Positions 41,572 through 49,065 of a DNA stretch of 49,862 bases are shown here, one piece after another. Origin of the DNA: an uncultured beta proteobacterium (GTDB lineage: Bacteria > Pseudomonadota > Gammaproteobacteria > Burkholderiales > SG8-39); NCBI GenBank assembly GCA_902826155.1, contig CADEDU010000055.1, positions 1 to 49,862 of the forward strand, given 5' to 3'. Under the pieces are notes generated by a model, which made no database searches, was not told the DNA's origin, and saw nothing but the letters and a program-made list of their open reading frames with translations. Both the position numbers and the translations under genes were made by a program. Within the stretch, counting starts at the first letter, position 1; each line of letters opens with the position of its first letter.

Positions 41572-42591
41572 TTACTTGCCACCCAGGTCGGGCCGGATGT
41601 TCACTTCGCGAATCAGTTTGGCGAAGCGCGCCTGTTCGGTGACGATGATCTTGCCGAACTCGTCCGCGGAGCCGCCGCGCGGCACGAAATTGAGCTTCTG
41701 CAGTTGCGCGCGCACGGCGCCGTCGGCGAGCGCCTTGTTCACTTCCGCATTCAGCCGCTGCACAACTTCGGGTGGCGTCTTCGCCGGCGCGAGCATGCCG
41801 AACCACACCGAGAAGTCGAACCCGGGAATGCCCGATTCGATCGCGGTCGGAAATTCCGGCGCCAGATCGGAGCGCTTGGCGCCTGTCGTCGCGAGCGCGC
41901 GCATGCGGCCGCTCTTGTGATGCGGCGTGATGTGCTGGATCGTGGCGAACAGCAACTCGATGCGGCCTGCGGCGGTGTCGGCAACGGCGGGTGCGCAGCC
42001 GTTGTACGGCACGTGCTGCATCTGCGTGCCGGTCAGCACCTTGAACTGCTCGCCGGCCAGATGCTGCGGCGAGCCGGTTCCGCACGAAGTGAAGTTGACC
42101 TTGCCCGGATTGGCTTTGACGTGCGCGACCAGTTCCTGGACGTTGTTCGCGGGCACGCCGCTATGCACCGCGATCATCACCGGTGAGTCGACCAGCACCG
42201 CGATCGGCGCGAAATCCTTGACCGGATCGAAGCCGACCTTCTCGAGCAGACTGGGATTGATGACCAGATTCTGCGGCACCACCAGCAGCGTGTAGCCATC
42301 GGGTGCTGATTTGGCCACCGCTTCCATGCCGATCGAGCCGCCGGCGCCCACCCTGTTCTCGATCACGAACTGCTGGCCCATCGCATCGCCCATCTTCGCG
42401 CTCAAATGGCGCGCGGTCAGGTCGGCACCGCCGCCGGCAGGATAGGGCACGATGATTCGCACAGGCTTGGCCGGATAGGTCTGTGCGCCGACCGATGCGC
42501 AAAGCGACAGTGCCAGACAGGCACCGAACACGCGCACCACGCGCACAAGCGGTTGGAACACGCTGGCTGTGGATCCTCTTTCTTGATTCAT
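41572..42591 (-). CDS. Bug/TctC-family receptor upstream of the TauD gene
   Basis: This 339-residue receptor has a signal peptide ending CASVGAQ (about residue 37), YPAKPVRIIVPYPAGGGADLTAR, ENRVGAGGSIGMEAVAK and APDGYTLLV, close to consensus. A later GSPQHLAGEQFK and IPGFDFSVWFGM are also typical. AAGGAGA precedes the ATG at 42591. It lies 70 bases downstream of the Rieske ferredoxin gene and 39 bases upstream of the TauD gene. The strict PAGGGAD loop suggests the canonical mode of binding a carboxylate, but the ligand is unknown. Confidence 0.9.
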   Translation of the reverse strand: MNQERGSTASVFQPLVRVVRVFGACLALSLCASVGAQTYPAKPVRIIVPYPAGGGADLTARHLSAKMGDAMGQQFVIENRVGAGGSIGMEAVAKSAPDGYTLLVVPQNLVINPSLLEKVGFDPVKDFAPIAVLVDSPVMIAVHSGVPANNVQELVAHVKANPGKVNFTSCGTGSPQHLAGEQFKVLTGTQMQHVPYNGCAPAVADTAAGRIELLFATIQHITPHHKSGRMRALATTGAKRSDLAPEFPTAIESGIPGFDFSVWFGMLAPAKTPPEVVQRLNAEVNKALADGAVRAQLQKLNFVPRGGSADEFGKIIVTEQARFAKLIREVNIRPDLGGK

Positions 42592-42661
42592 CGTCAACTC
42601 TCCTTGGGGCAGCGTGGCCGCCCGCGACGCTCCGGCGCCTGTGGGGGCGGGTGCGGCGCAG

Positions 42662-42970
42662 TCAGACTTCGACGAACACCGCGCCGCCGTCGACCTTGAC
42701 CGCGAACACCTTGATGTCGATCTTGCATGGCGCACCGACCGCCTTGCCGGTCTTCACGTCGAAGGTGCCCTGATGCAGCGGGCATTCGATCAGACCCTCG
42801 TCGAGCATGAACCCGTCGGCCAGGCTCGCCTGTCCGTGCGAACACGTGTCATGGGTGGCGTAGAAGTGGCCGCCCAGGTTGTACAGACAAATGGGTTCGC
42901 CATTCACGCGAACCGGAAAGGTACCGCCCTCGGGCACGTCGCCTTGCTTCGCCACTTCGATCCAAGCCAT
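42662..42970 (-). CDS. Rieske [2Fe-2S] ferredoxin
   Basis: This 102-residue protein is a soluble Rieske ferredoxin of the BphF/HcaC/NirD-like group. The cluster ligands are CSHG (Cys43, His45) and CPLHQG (Cys63, His66). It starts AWIEVAKQGDVPEGG, as in dioxygenase ferredoxins, and should carry electrons from a reductase to an oxygenase. It is the first gene of the minus-strand cluster that ends with the dioxygenase beta subunit and the flavin oxygenase. No ferredoxin reductase is encoded nearby. AGGAT before the ATG at 42970 supports the start; the frame to 43240 overlaps the divergent gene. Confidence 0.92.
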   Translation of the reverse strand: MAWIEVAKQGDVPEGGTFPVRVNGEPICLYNLGGHFYATHDTCSHGQASLADGFMLDEGLIECPLHQGTFDVKTGKAVGAPCKIDIKVFAVKVDGGAVFVEV

Positions 42971-43124
42971 CGATCCGATCCTGGGGTGATGATTGAGCAG
43001 CGGGATTCTGACGGGTTCGGAATCGTGGCGCCAGCGTGCAGAATCACGGTCCGGACCGTTACCGCGTCTCCCGTACTCTGCCGCGGTAACCGCCACCAAC
43101 ACCGCAAACCAGGAGCCTCGAGCC

Positions 43125-44057
43125 GTGCTTACGTTCGCGTTCATCGCCCATGAAGACGATCCGGTGCAGTGGCGCGATTGGCTGCATCGCGAACTCGGTC
43201 CGATCGAGCTCGACGTGTGGCCCGATCTGGTTCCGGGCAAGCACTACGACTACGCGCTGGCGTTCAAGCCGCCGCCCGGGGCGATCGCGCGTATTCCGGG
43301 TCTGAAGGTGGTGTTCTCGCTCGGTGCCGGCGTCGATGGGCTGGCCGACGATGCATCCATCCCCGCGACGCTGCCGATCGTTCGCATGATGGACGCCGGC
43401 CTGATCGAAGGCATGACCGAATTCGTGCTGTACGCGGTGCTGGCTGCACACCGCGACGCGGACGACTTCGCGCGACTGCAGCGCGCCCATCGCTGGGACC
43501 ATCGCGATCACAAATTCGCACGCGAGCGCACCGTCGGCGTGCTGGGCCTGGGCAAGCTCGGGGGTGCAGCGGCCGTTGCGCTGCGTCGTCTGAGCTTCAA
43601 CGTGCTCGGCTGGAGCCGCACGCCGCGGACAGTTCCCGAGATCGAATGCTTTCACGGCGAGTCGGGGTTGACCGCGATGCTGGCCCGCACCGAGATTCTC
43701 GTGTGCCTGCTGCCGCTCACCGCGCAGACCGAAGGCATCCTGAACGCGAAACTGTTTGCGCAACTACCGCGCGGCGCCTACGTCATCAACGTCGGACGCG
43801 GCAGGCATGCGGTTGTGGACGATCTCATCGCGGCGCTCGACTCCGGACAGCTGAGCGGCGCTTTGCTCGACGTGATGCCCAACGAGCCGCTCGCCAAGGA
43901 CTCGCCGCTGTGGGACCACCCGAAGCTGAAAATCACGCCGCACATCGCCGCGATGGTGATGCCCCGCTCGGCTGCACTGTACGTGGTGGATCAGATGCGC
44001 GCGTTCGAGGCGGGACGGGGCTTGGCCAATCTGGTGGATCGATCGCGCGGCTATTGA
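43125..44057 (+). CDS. ghrA: Glyoxylate/hydroxypyruvate reductase A-like dehydrogenase (GTG start)
   Basis: This 310-residue protein is a D-2-hydroxyacid dehydrogenase of the GhrA type, which reduces glyoxylate or hydroxypyruvate with NADPH. The cofactor loop is VGVLGLGKLGG (about 138-147). The catalytic residues lie in INVGRGRHAV (Arg), DVMPNEPL (Glu) and ITPHIAA (His). FSLGAGVDG is the conserved substrate-side loop. The start is GTG at 43125 with AGGAG nine bases before; the frame to 42993 is upstream sequence. It diverges from the ferredoxin gene across 154 bases, which must hold both promoters. It may salvage small oxo-acids from the aromatic pathway (inference). Confidence 0.9.
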   Translation: MLTFAFIAHEDDPVQWRDWLHRELGPIELDVWPDLVPGKHYDYALAFKPPPGAIARIPGLKVVFSLGAGVDGLADDASIPATLPIVRMMDAGLIEGMTEFVLYAVLAAHRDADDFARLQRAHRWDHRDHKFARERTVGVLGLGKLGGAAAVALRRLSFNVLGWSRTPRTVPEIECFHGESGLTAMLARTEILVCLLPLTAQTEGILNAKLFAQLPRGAYVINVGRGRHAVVDDLIAALDSGQLSGALLDVMPNEPLAKDSPLWDHPKLKITPHIAAMVMPRSAALYVVDQMRAFEAGRGLANLVDRSRGY

Positions 44058-44410
44058 CGCGACTGACTCGCGACGCGATGGATGAAAATTGGCATCAGCA
44101 TCGCGATAGGCGCATCGGAACTGGAGGAAACCTCAAGGTTGGCCGGGTGATCGGTCGATCCGACGATGCCGTAAGGGCGCCTTTTGTGCCATTTGTGGAC
44201 GGCGTCGTAGTAACCTTGCTCCTTCAACCTTGAATTGGGCCGTGCTCAGCGACGGGGTCGGTGTCCGAACCGGCCCATAGAGCCGCTGGAGCCACGGACC
44301 CGGCACGTACCGGCGAGTACGACCCGGGTCACTGTCAGGCTCGAGGGGCCGCCTCCTCCACAACGCCCGCCGATCAATCCGCGCCCATTGGCAGGGGCTT
44401 GAATCAAAAC
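44058..44410. other. 353-base intergenic region
   Basis: No gene is visible between the GhrA-like and SGNH hydrolase genes. A less GC-rich patch near 44170-44235 probably carries the promoter of the SGNH gene and the two genes after it; I cannot fix the boxes. An in-frame start as far back as 44261 exists but lacks an SD. Confidence 0.4.
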
Positions 44411-45550
44411 ATGGTCGCGTCCTCCTCCACGCACCCAGCACCTGGCCACCGGCCATCACCACGCAGAAAAAGCGTGCTGGTGATTGGCATCGCCGCCGCC
44501 TTGCTGGCGGGTCTGTTTCTGGCGGCAGAGGCCGGGGTGCGCGTGCGGCAGTACGTTCGCTACGGCACCACGGCCATGGCCGATCAGCTCTATCAGGTCC
44601 ACCAGCCCTCGGGTCTGCGCGTGCCGACCGCCGGGTTGCATATCGGTCGCATCACCACCGACAGCCGGGGCTTCCGCAACCCTGAACTCCAAGCGCCCAA
44701 GCCCGCCGGCAGATTGCGCATCGCGTTCCTGGGGGCGTCGAGCACGTGGTGCGCTGAGGTGCACGGCATCGAACATACGTGGCCGCACCTGGTGAACAAC
44801 GCGCTTGCTTCGACCGTCGCCCCGGCACGCATCGATTACGTGAACGCCGGCGTACCGGGCTTCGGCGTGAAGCACTCGCTGGCCAACCTGAAGCACCGCG
44901 TCGGCGCACTGCAACCGGACGTCGTCGTCGTCTACCACGCCGCCAACGATCTGGCGCTCGAGCTGAACAAGCTGGCCACCAAGCAGGGCATCAAAGGGGC
45001 GGCACTCGGTCCGCCCTCGACGAGTTCCTGGTTCTCGAACCACTCGGTACTGTGGAACCTGATCGAAAAGAATCTCGCGGTACGGCGCGCGCAGGGCTAC
45101 AACAACGATTCAACGGCGAGCTTGCAGTTCGACGTGGCCGCGCTGGGCGAAGAATTTCGCGCCGGGCTGACCGAACTGATCAGGGAGGCTTCCGGCATCG
45201 CCAAGCTCGTGGTCGTTCCCACCTTCAGCACGCAGCTGCGTCCAGAACAATCCGAAGAGGAGCGGAGCGTTGCAATTGGCTCGGCCCTGCTCTACGCGCC
45301 GTTCATGACGCATGAAGGACTGTTGCGCAGCTTCGCCCGCTACAACGAGATCATTCGGGAAGTCGCCAAGGACACCGGCGCACTGCTGGTCGAAGGGGAG
45401 AACGACATCCCCGGCAGCGCATCCCACTTCGTCGACACCTTCCACTTCAATGACGCCGGCAGCGCCGCGATGGCCGAGCGCGTCGTGAAGGCGTTGAAGA
45501 AATCCGAGCGGTTCGCGGTCATCTCTGCGGAGCGTGCCGCTTCGCGCTAG
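44411..45550 (+). CDS. Membrane-anchored SGNH/GDSL hydrolase
   Basis: This 379-residue protein has one N-terminal membrane helix (about residues 22-40, VLVIGIAAALLAGLFLAAE) and a long SGNH hydrolase domain facing the periplasm. Block I is FLGASSTWC with the nucleophile Ser, block II NAGVPGFG, block III HAANDLALE with the Asn, and block V DTFHFNDAG with Asp and His. These enzymes remove acyl groups from sugars, lipids or peptidoglycan. The ATG at 44411 fits the anchor; the SD is weak (AGGGGC). The alpha/beta hydrolase lipoprotein begins 25 bases downstream, so both may act on envelope esters. Confidence 0.83.
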   Translation: MVASSSTHPAPGHRPSPRRKSVLVIGIAAALLAGLFLAAEAGVRVRQYVRYGTTAMADQLYQVHQPSGLRVPTAGLHIGRITTDSRGFRNPELQAPKPAGRLRIAFLGASSTWCAEVHGIEHTWPHLVNNALASTVAPARIDYVNAGVPGFGVKHSLANLKHRVGALQPDVVVVYHAANDLALELNKLATKQGIKGAALGPPSTSSWFSNHSVLWNLIEKNLAVRRAQGYNNDSTASLQFDVAALGEEFRAGLTELIREASGIAKLVVVPTFSTQLRPEQSEEERSVAIGSALLYAPFMTHEGLLRSFARYNEIIREVAKDTGALLVEGENDIPGSASHFVDTFHFNDAGSAAMAERVVKALKKSERFAVISAERAASR

Positions 45551-45575
45551 AGCCTCGGCGCCAAGGGGCCCCATC

Positions 45576-46358
45576 GTGCGTGCGCGCGAGCGCCTCGCCC
45601 ACGGTCACTGGCGCTTTTGTGCGCTGGCTGCAGCAGCGTTGTTGCTGGTCGCGTGTGCGAGCGAGCCACCGCTCGACGGCACGGTGCCCGACGTGCAGCA
45701 CACGTGGGATCACGCACGCGTCCATCTACCCGGCCGAATGTTCGCGACCACGCCGGGGCAGGTGCAGCTTGCACAGCGCGTGCCGGTCGTGGTCTACCTG
45801 CATGGCTGCACCGGCCTGACTCTGCACGATCGGCAATGGGCCCAGACGCTCGCTGCGCAGGGCATGATCGTGCTGCAGCCCGACAGCTTCGCGCGCAGCG
45901 GGCGGCTCGCCAACTGCGATCCGGCCACGCGTCGGGTCGGGCTGTATCCGACGGCCGCGCGCATGCGCGACGAGGAGCTGCGCTTCGCACTCGAGCGTCT
46001 GCAGCACACCACCTGGGCCGACCCGGCGCGACTGTTCGTGATGGGGCACAGCGAAGGCGGACGCGCCGCCATGACCAACGTGCTTCCCGGCGTGCGCGGC
46101 ACGATCGTTTCAGGCTGGGGCTGCCGCTCGAGCAACACGCGCTGGAACGGCATCCCGCATCCGGTCGAGCATCCGCTGCTGATTCTGGAGCACGACAACG
46201 ATCCCTGGTATGTCGGGCGCGGTGGACAGTGCAAGGACTATCTCGAGGGCCGCGTCACTACCCGTCATGTCACCTTGGGCAGTGGCGGACACAACTCCGT
46301 GCAGAGTGAGGCCGCTCGCGCCGCCGTCGCCGAGTTTCTGGCCGGACTGATGCGCTGA
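45576..46358 (+). CDS. Alpha/beta hydrolase lipoprotein, dienelactone-hydrolase-like (GTG start)
   Basis: This 260-residue exported hydrolase has a lipoprotein signal, LLLVAC, with lipidated Cys27. The alpha/beta hydrolase core shows YLHGCTG (oxyanion region), MGHSEGG with nucleophile Ser159, LEHDNDPWY with the likely Asp and GGHNSV with the His. The fold is close to dienelactone hydrolases. The GTG at 45576 has AAGGGG seven bases upstream and gives a standard signal; a GTG at 45534 overlapping the previous gene has a badly spaced SD. It lies 25 bases after the SGNH gene. The substrate is unknown. Confidence 0.83.
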   Translation: MRARERLAHGHWRFCALAAAALLLVACASEPPLDGTVPDVQHTWDHARVHLPGRMFATTPGQVQLAQRVPVVVYLHGCTGLTLHDRQWAQTLAAQGMIVLQPDSFARSGRLANCDPATRRVGLYPTAARMRDEELRFALERLQHTTWADPARLFVMGHSEGGRAAMTNVLPGVRGTIVSGWGCRSSNTRWNGIPHPVEHPLLILEHDNDPWYVGRGGQCKDYLEGRVTTRHVTLGSGGHNSVQSEAARAAVAEFLAGLMR

Positions 46359-46426
46359 CGCCGCGAGCCGCTTGCTTGGCGCAACACGGTCGGTGCGATA
46401 CTTGGTGTTTCGATTCGAGGGCTTCA

Positions 46427-47176
46427 ATGGACGGAACCTTTCTTGTCACCGGCGCGGCGAGCGGCATCGGCGCAGCGATCTGCCGGCGTCTGGCAGCGCC
46501 CGGAGCGCGCATAGCGGTTCACACCGGCACGCAGCGCGACAAGGCCGAAGCAGTCGCCGCGCAATGCACTGCCCAGGGCGCCGAATGCATCGTGCTCACC
46601 GGTGACCTCGCCGATGGCACCACCGCGCCGCGCCTGGTGGAACAGTCCGTCGCGCGCTTCGGCGGCCTGGACGCCGTAGTGGCCAACGCCGGCTTCGCCG
46701 ACAAGCGCAAACTGGCCGATCTGGACGATGCCGCGTTCGAGCAATCGCTCGCGGTGATCGTGAAGGGGCTGTTCCGATTGTCGAAAGCGGCTGAACCGCA
46801 TCTCGTCCGATCCAAGCGCGGTCGCATCGTCGCAGTGAGTTCCTTCGTCGCACACGTGTTCCGCCTGCACGGCACGGTGTTCACGGCGTCGGCGGCTGCC
46901 AAGGCCGGCATCGAAGGCCTGGCGCGCTCGCTCGCCATGCAGTTCGCGCCGCACGGCGTGACCGTCAACTGCGTGGTACCCGGCTTCATCCAGAAGGATC
47001 CCGGTGCGCACGCCGCGCTCGATGCCGAAGGCTGGAAACGCGTCGTCGCGCAGATTCCGCTGGCGCGTCTGGGTCAGCCCGATGACGTCGCGGCCACCGT
47101 GTGTCATCTGCTGTCGACCGATGCGAGCTACATCACCGGCCAGTCGATCCACGTCGATGGAGGGCTGACGCTGTAG
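46427..47176 (+). CDS. SDR-family protein lacking the catalytic Tyr
   Basis: This 249-residue classical short-chain dehydrogenase keeps the cofactor motif FLVTGAASGIGAA, the ANAG strand (VVANAGFAD) and the C-terminal YITGQSIHVDGG. The catalytic section reads AVSSFVAHVFRLHGTVFTAS and then AAAKAG: the Ser and Lys are present, but no Tyr stands near YxxxK; Phe or Ser takes its place, and the Lys is shifted by about three residues. It may thus be a poor oxidoreductase, a binding protein, or an enzyme with altered chemistry. GAGG lies before the ATG at 46427. Its stop overlaps the GTG of the next gene (TAGTG). Confidence 0.85.
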   Translation: MDGTFLVTGAASGIGAAICRRLAAPGARIAVHTGTQRDKAEAVAAQCTAQGAECIVLTGDLADGTTAPRLVEQSVARFGGLDAVVANAGFADKRKLADLDDAAFEQSLAVIVKGLFRLSKAAEPHLVRSKRGRIVAVSSFVAHVFRLHGTVFTASAAAKAGIEGLARSLAMQFAPHGVTVNCVVPGFIQKDPGAHAALDAEGWKRVVAQIPLARLGQPDDVAATVCHLLSTDASYITGQSIHVDGGLTL

Positions 47177-47853
47177 TGAGCCGCTCGCCTCTGCACGCGC
47201 GCACGCGCACCAAACTCGCCGAAGATCAACCGCACGAACGCGTTCGCGGCACGGCGCTGGAGCGCGAGCTGCTGTCGACCGAGGCGCTCGAGCAGTCGCT
47301 GCAAGCGACGCTCGCCTCCGAGCACGCTCGGGGCGACATCTGGCTGTTTGCGTACGGGTCGCTGGTGTGGAATCCGGCGTTCGAGTACCTCGACCGACGC
47401 GTGGCGATGGTGCAGGGGTTTCACCGCCGCTTCTGCCTGTGGTCGCGCATCAATCGTGGTACCCCCGACAAACCGGGTCTGGTGCTGGGCCTGGACAACG
47501 GCGGCAGCTGCCACGGCGTGGTCTATCGCATCGCGCACGCGCACGCCGCGCACGAACTGCGGCTGCTGTGGCGGCGCGAGATGCTGTTCGGCTCCTATCT
47601 GCCGCGCTGGCTGACGGTGCGCACGCCGGAAGAATCGGTGCACGCGCTGGCGTTCGTCATCAACCATCACGCCTCGGGGTTCGCGCCGCACATGGATGAC
47701 GAACGCATCGTCGATATCCTGGTGCAGGGCAACGGCCGTTTCGGCAATGGCCTGGACTATCTGCGCGAGACCGTGGCGGGGCTAGCGGCAAGCGGCGCGC
47801 CCGATCATCACCTGGAACGCCTGGTGCAGATCGCTGCGGCACGCGGGCTCTGA
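47176..47853 (+). CDS. ChaC-type gamma-glutamylcyclotransferase (GTG start)
   Basis: This 225-residue protein belongs to the ChaC/GCG family, which splits glutathione to 5-oxoproline and Cys-Gly. FAYGSLVWNP (about 58-67) is the substrate loop, and LWRREML carries the likely catalytic Glu135; HGVVYRIA is a further family motif. The start is the GTG at 47176, which shares a base with the previous stop (TAGTG), so translation is coupled to the SDR. About 50 residues precede the domain, more than in E. coli ChaC. The 5-oxoproline it releases could feed a HyuA/B-type oxoprolinase, but those genes are 33 kb away. Confidence 0.88.
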   Translation: MSRSPLHARTRTKLAEDQPHERVRGTALERELLSTEALEQSLQATLASEHARGDIWLFAYGSLVWNPAFEYLDRRVAMVQGFHRRFCLWSRINRGTPDKPGLVLGLDNGGSCHGVVYRIAHAHAAHELRLLWRREMLFGSYLPRWLTVRTPEESVHALAFVINHHASGFAPHMDDERIVDILVQGNGRFGNGLDYLRETVAGLAASGAPDHHLERLVQIAAARGL

Positions 47854-47915
47854 CTCGCGCGCCGGCCACAACGCCCCAGCACCCCTTCCACGCATCGCAC
47901 CCATCGCGCCCATTC

Positions 47916-49049
47916 ATGCGACTGCTGCGCGCTCACGTACCGATGCTGCTGGTCGCGATGCTGGTGTTGTACGGCTCGCTGTGGCCGTTTCGCTTCGCGC
48001 GACCGTACTCGCACGAGCTGGTGCTGCGCGCCATGCTGGCCAAAACGTCCTGGTGGACATCGCTCGGGGACGTCGCCGGCAACGTGGCGTTGTTCGTGCC
48101 GATGGGCGCGGCGATCGTGTTCGCGCTGCGGCGCGCACGCCGTCCTTTGCTATCGGCGATCGCCTACTTCGCGCTCGTCGTGGCGTTCGCTGCGCTGGTG
48201 CAGATCCTGCAGATCTACGTACCGGGCCGCGACGCGAACCTAGCCGACGTGCTCTGGAACGCGATCGGCACCGGCGTCGGACTGATCGGTGCATGGCTGG
48301 TGATGCGCCATCTGCCGCGCATCGCCCGTTCCGGTGATCCGTATGCGCCGCTCGCCGCCGGGGTCGTGCTGCTATGGCTCGTTGCCGCGCTGTGGCCGTT
48401 CGTGCCGACGCTCGATTTCCAGCAGATCAAGGACTCGCTCAAACCGCTGCTGTTGCATCCGAGCTGGAATCACGCATCGTTCGCGCGGCACTTCGTCGAT
48501 CTCATCCTGATTGCCGCGACGCTCGCCGCGTTGCGCCATTCGCATCTCATGCTGATCGGGCTGGTGGGCGTGGCGGTGGCGAGCAGGCCGTTTCTGGTCG
48601 GCCAGGAGATCACCGCGCCGCTGCTTGCCGCGGCGGTGCTTGGCATCGCGATTGGCGTGCCGCTGCAACGGCTGCCGCTCGCACGGATCGGCGGCGTGCT
48701 GTTCGTCGTGGCGCTGTTGTGGTTCGGCATCGAGGCGATGCGCCCGTTTGCGATCAGCGAGGTGCCGCGGCCGTTCCAGTGGATCCCCTTCGCAGCGATG
48801 TTGCGTGGTGCCATGGCGATCAACCTGGTGAGCCTGTGCCACGCCGCGTTTTTCTCCGGCGCGCTGATGCTGATCGCGGCACGCCTGCAATGGCGCATCG
48901 GGCTGATATCGGTCATCCTCTGCCTGTGGTTCCTCGCCTTCGAATATCTGCAGCGCTGGATCCCCACGCGCACCGGCGACATCACCATCGCACTGTTGCC
49001 GTTGGGCTGGTGGCTGGCGCTGACGCTCACGCGGTACTCCCGTCTCTGA
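47916..49049 (+). CDS. VanZ-family integral membrane protein, duplicated module
   Basis: This 377-residue protein has about ten membrane helices. The N-terminal half is VanZ-like: GSLWPFRF, GDVAGNVALFVPMG, and QIYVPGRDANLADVLWNAIG. The C-terminal part repeats the pattern more weakly, with MRPF...QWIPFAAM and EYLQRWIPTRTGDITIALLP, so the gene looks like an internal duplication. VanZ itself gives low-level teicoplanin resistance by an unknown route, and most family members have no tested role. The ATG at 47916 begins a standard first helix; the SD is poor. It follows the ChaC gene by 62 bases and precedes the PhzF gene by 16. Confidence 0.82.
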   Translation: MRLLRAHVPMLLVAMLVLYGSLWPFRFARPYSHELVLRAMLAKTSWWTSLGDVAGNVALFVPMGAAIVFALRRARRPLLSAIAYFALVVAFAALVQILQIYVPGRDANLADVLWNAIGTGVGLIGAWLVMRHLPRIARSGDPYAPLAAGVVLLWLVAALWPFVPTLDFQQIKDSLKPLLLHPSWNHASFARHFVDLILIAATLAALRHSHLMLIGLVGVAVASRPFLVGQEITAPLLAAAVLGIAIGVPLQRLPLARIGGVLFVVALLWFGIEAMRPFAISEVPRPFQWIPFAAMLRGAMAINLVSLCHAAFFSGALMLIAARLQWRIGLISVILCLWFLAFEYLQRWIPTRTGDITIALLPLGWWLALTLTRYSRL

Positions 49050-49065
49050 ACAAGATCAGACTCCC

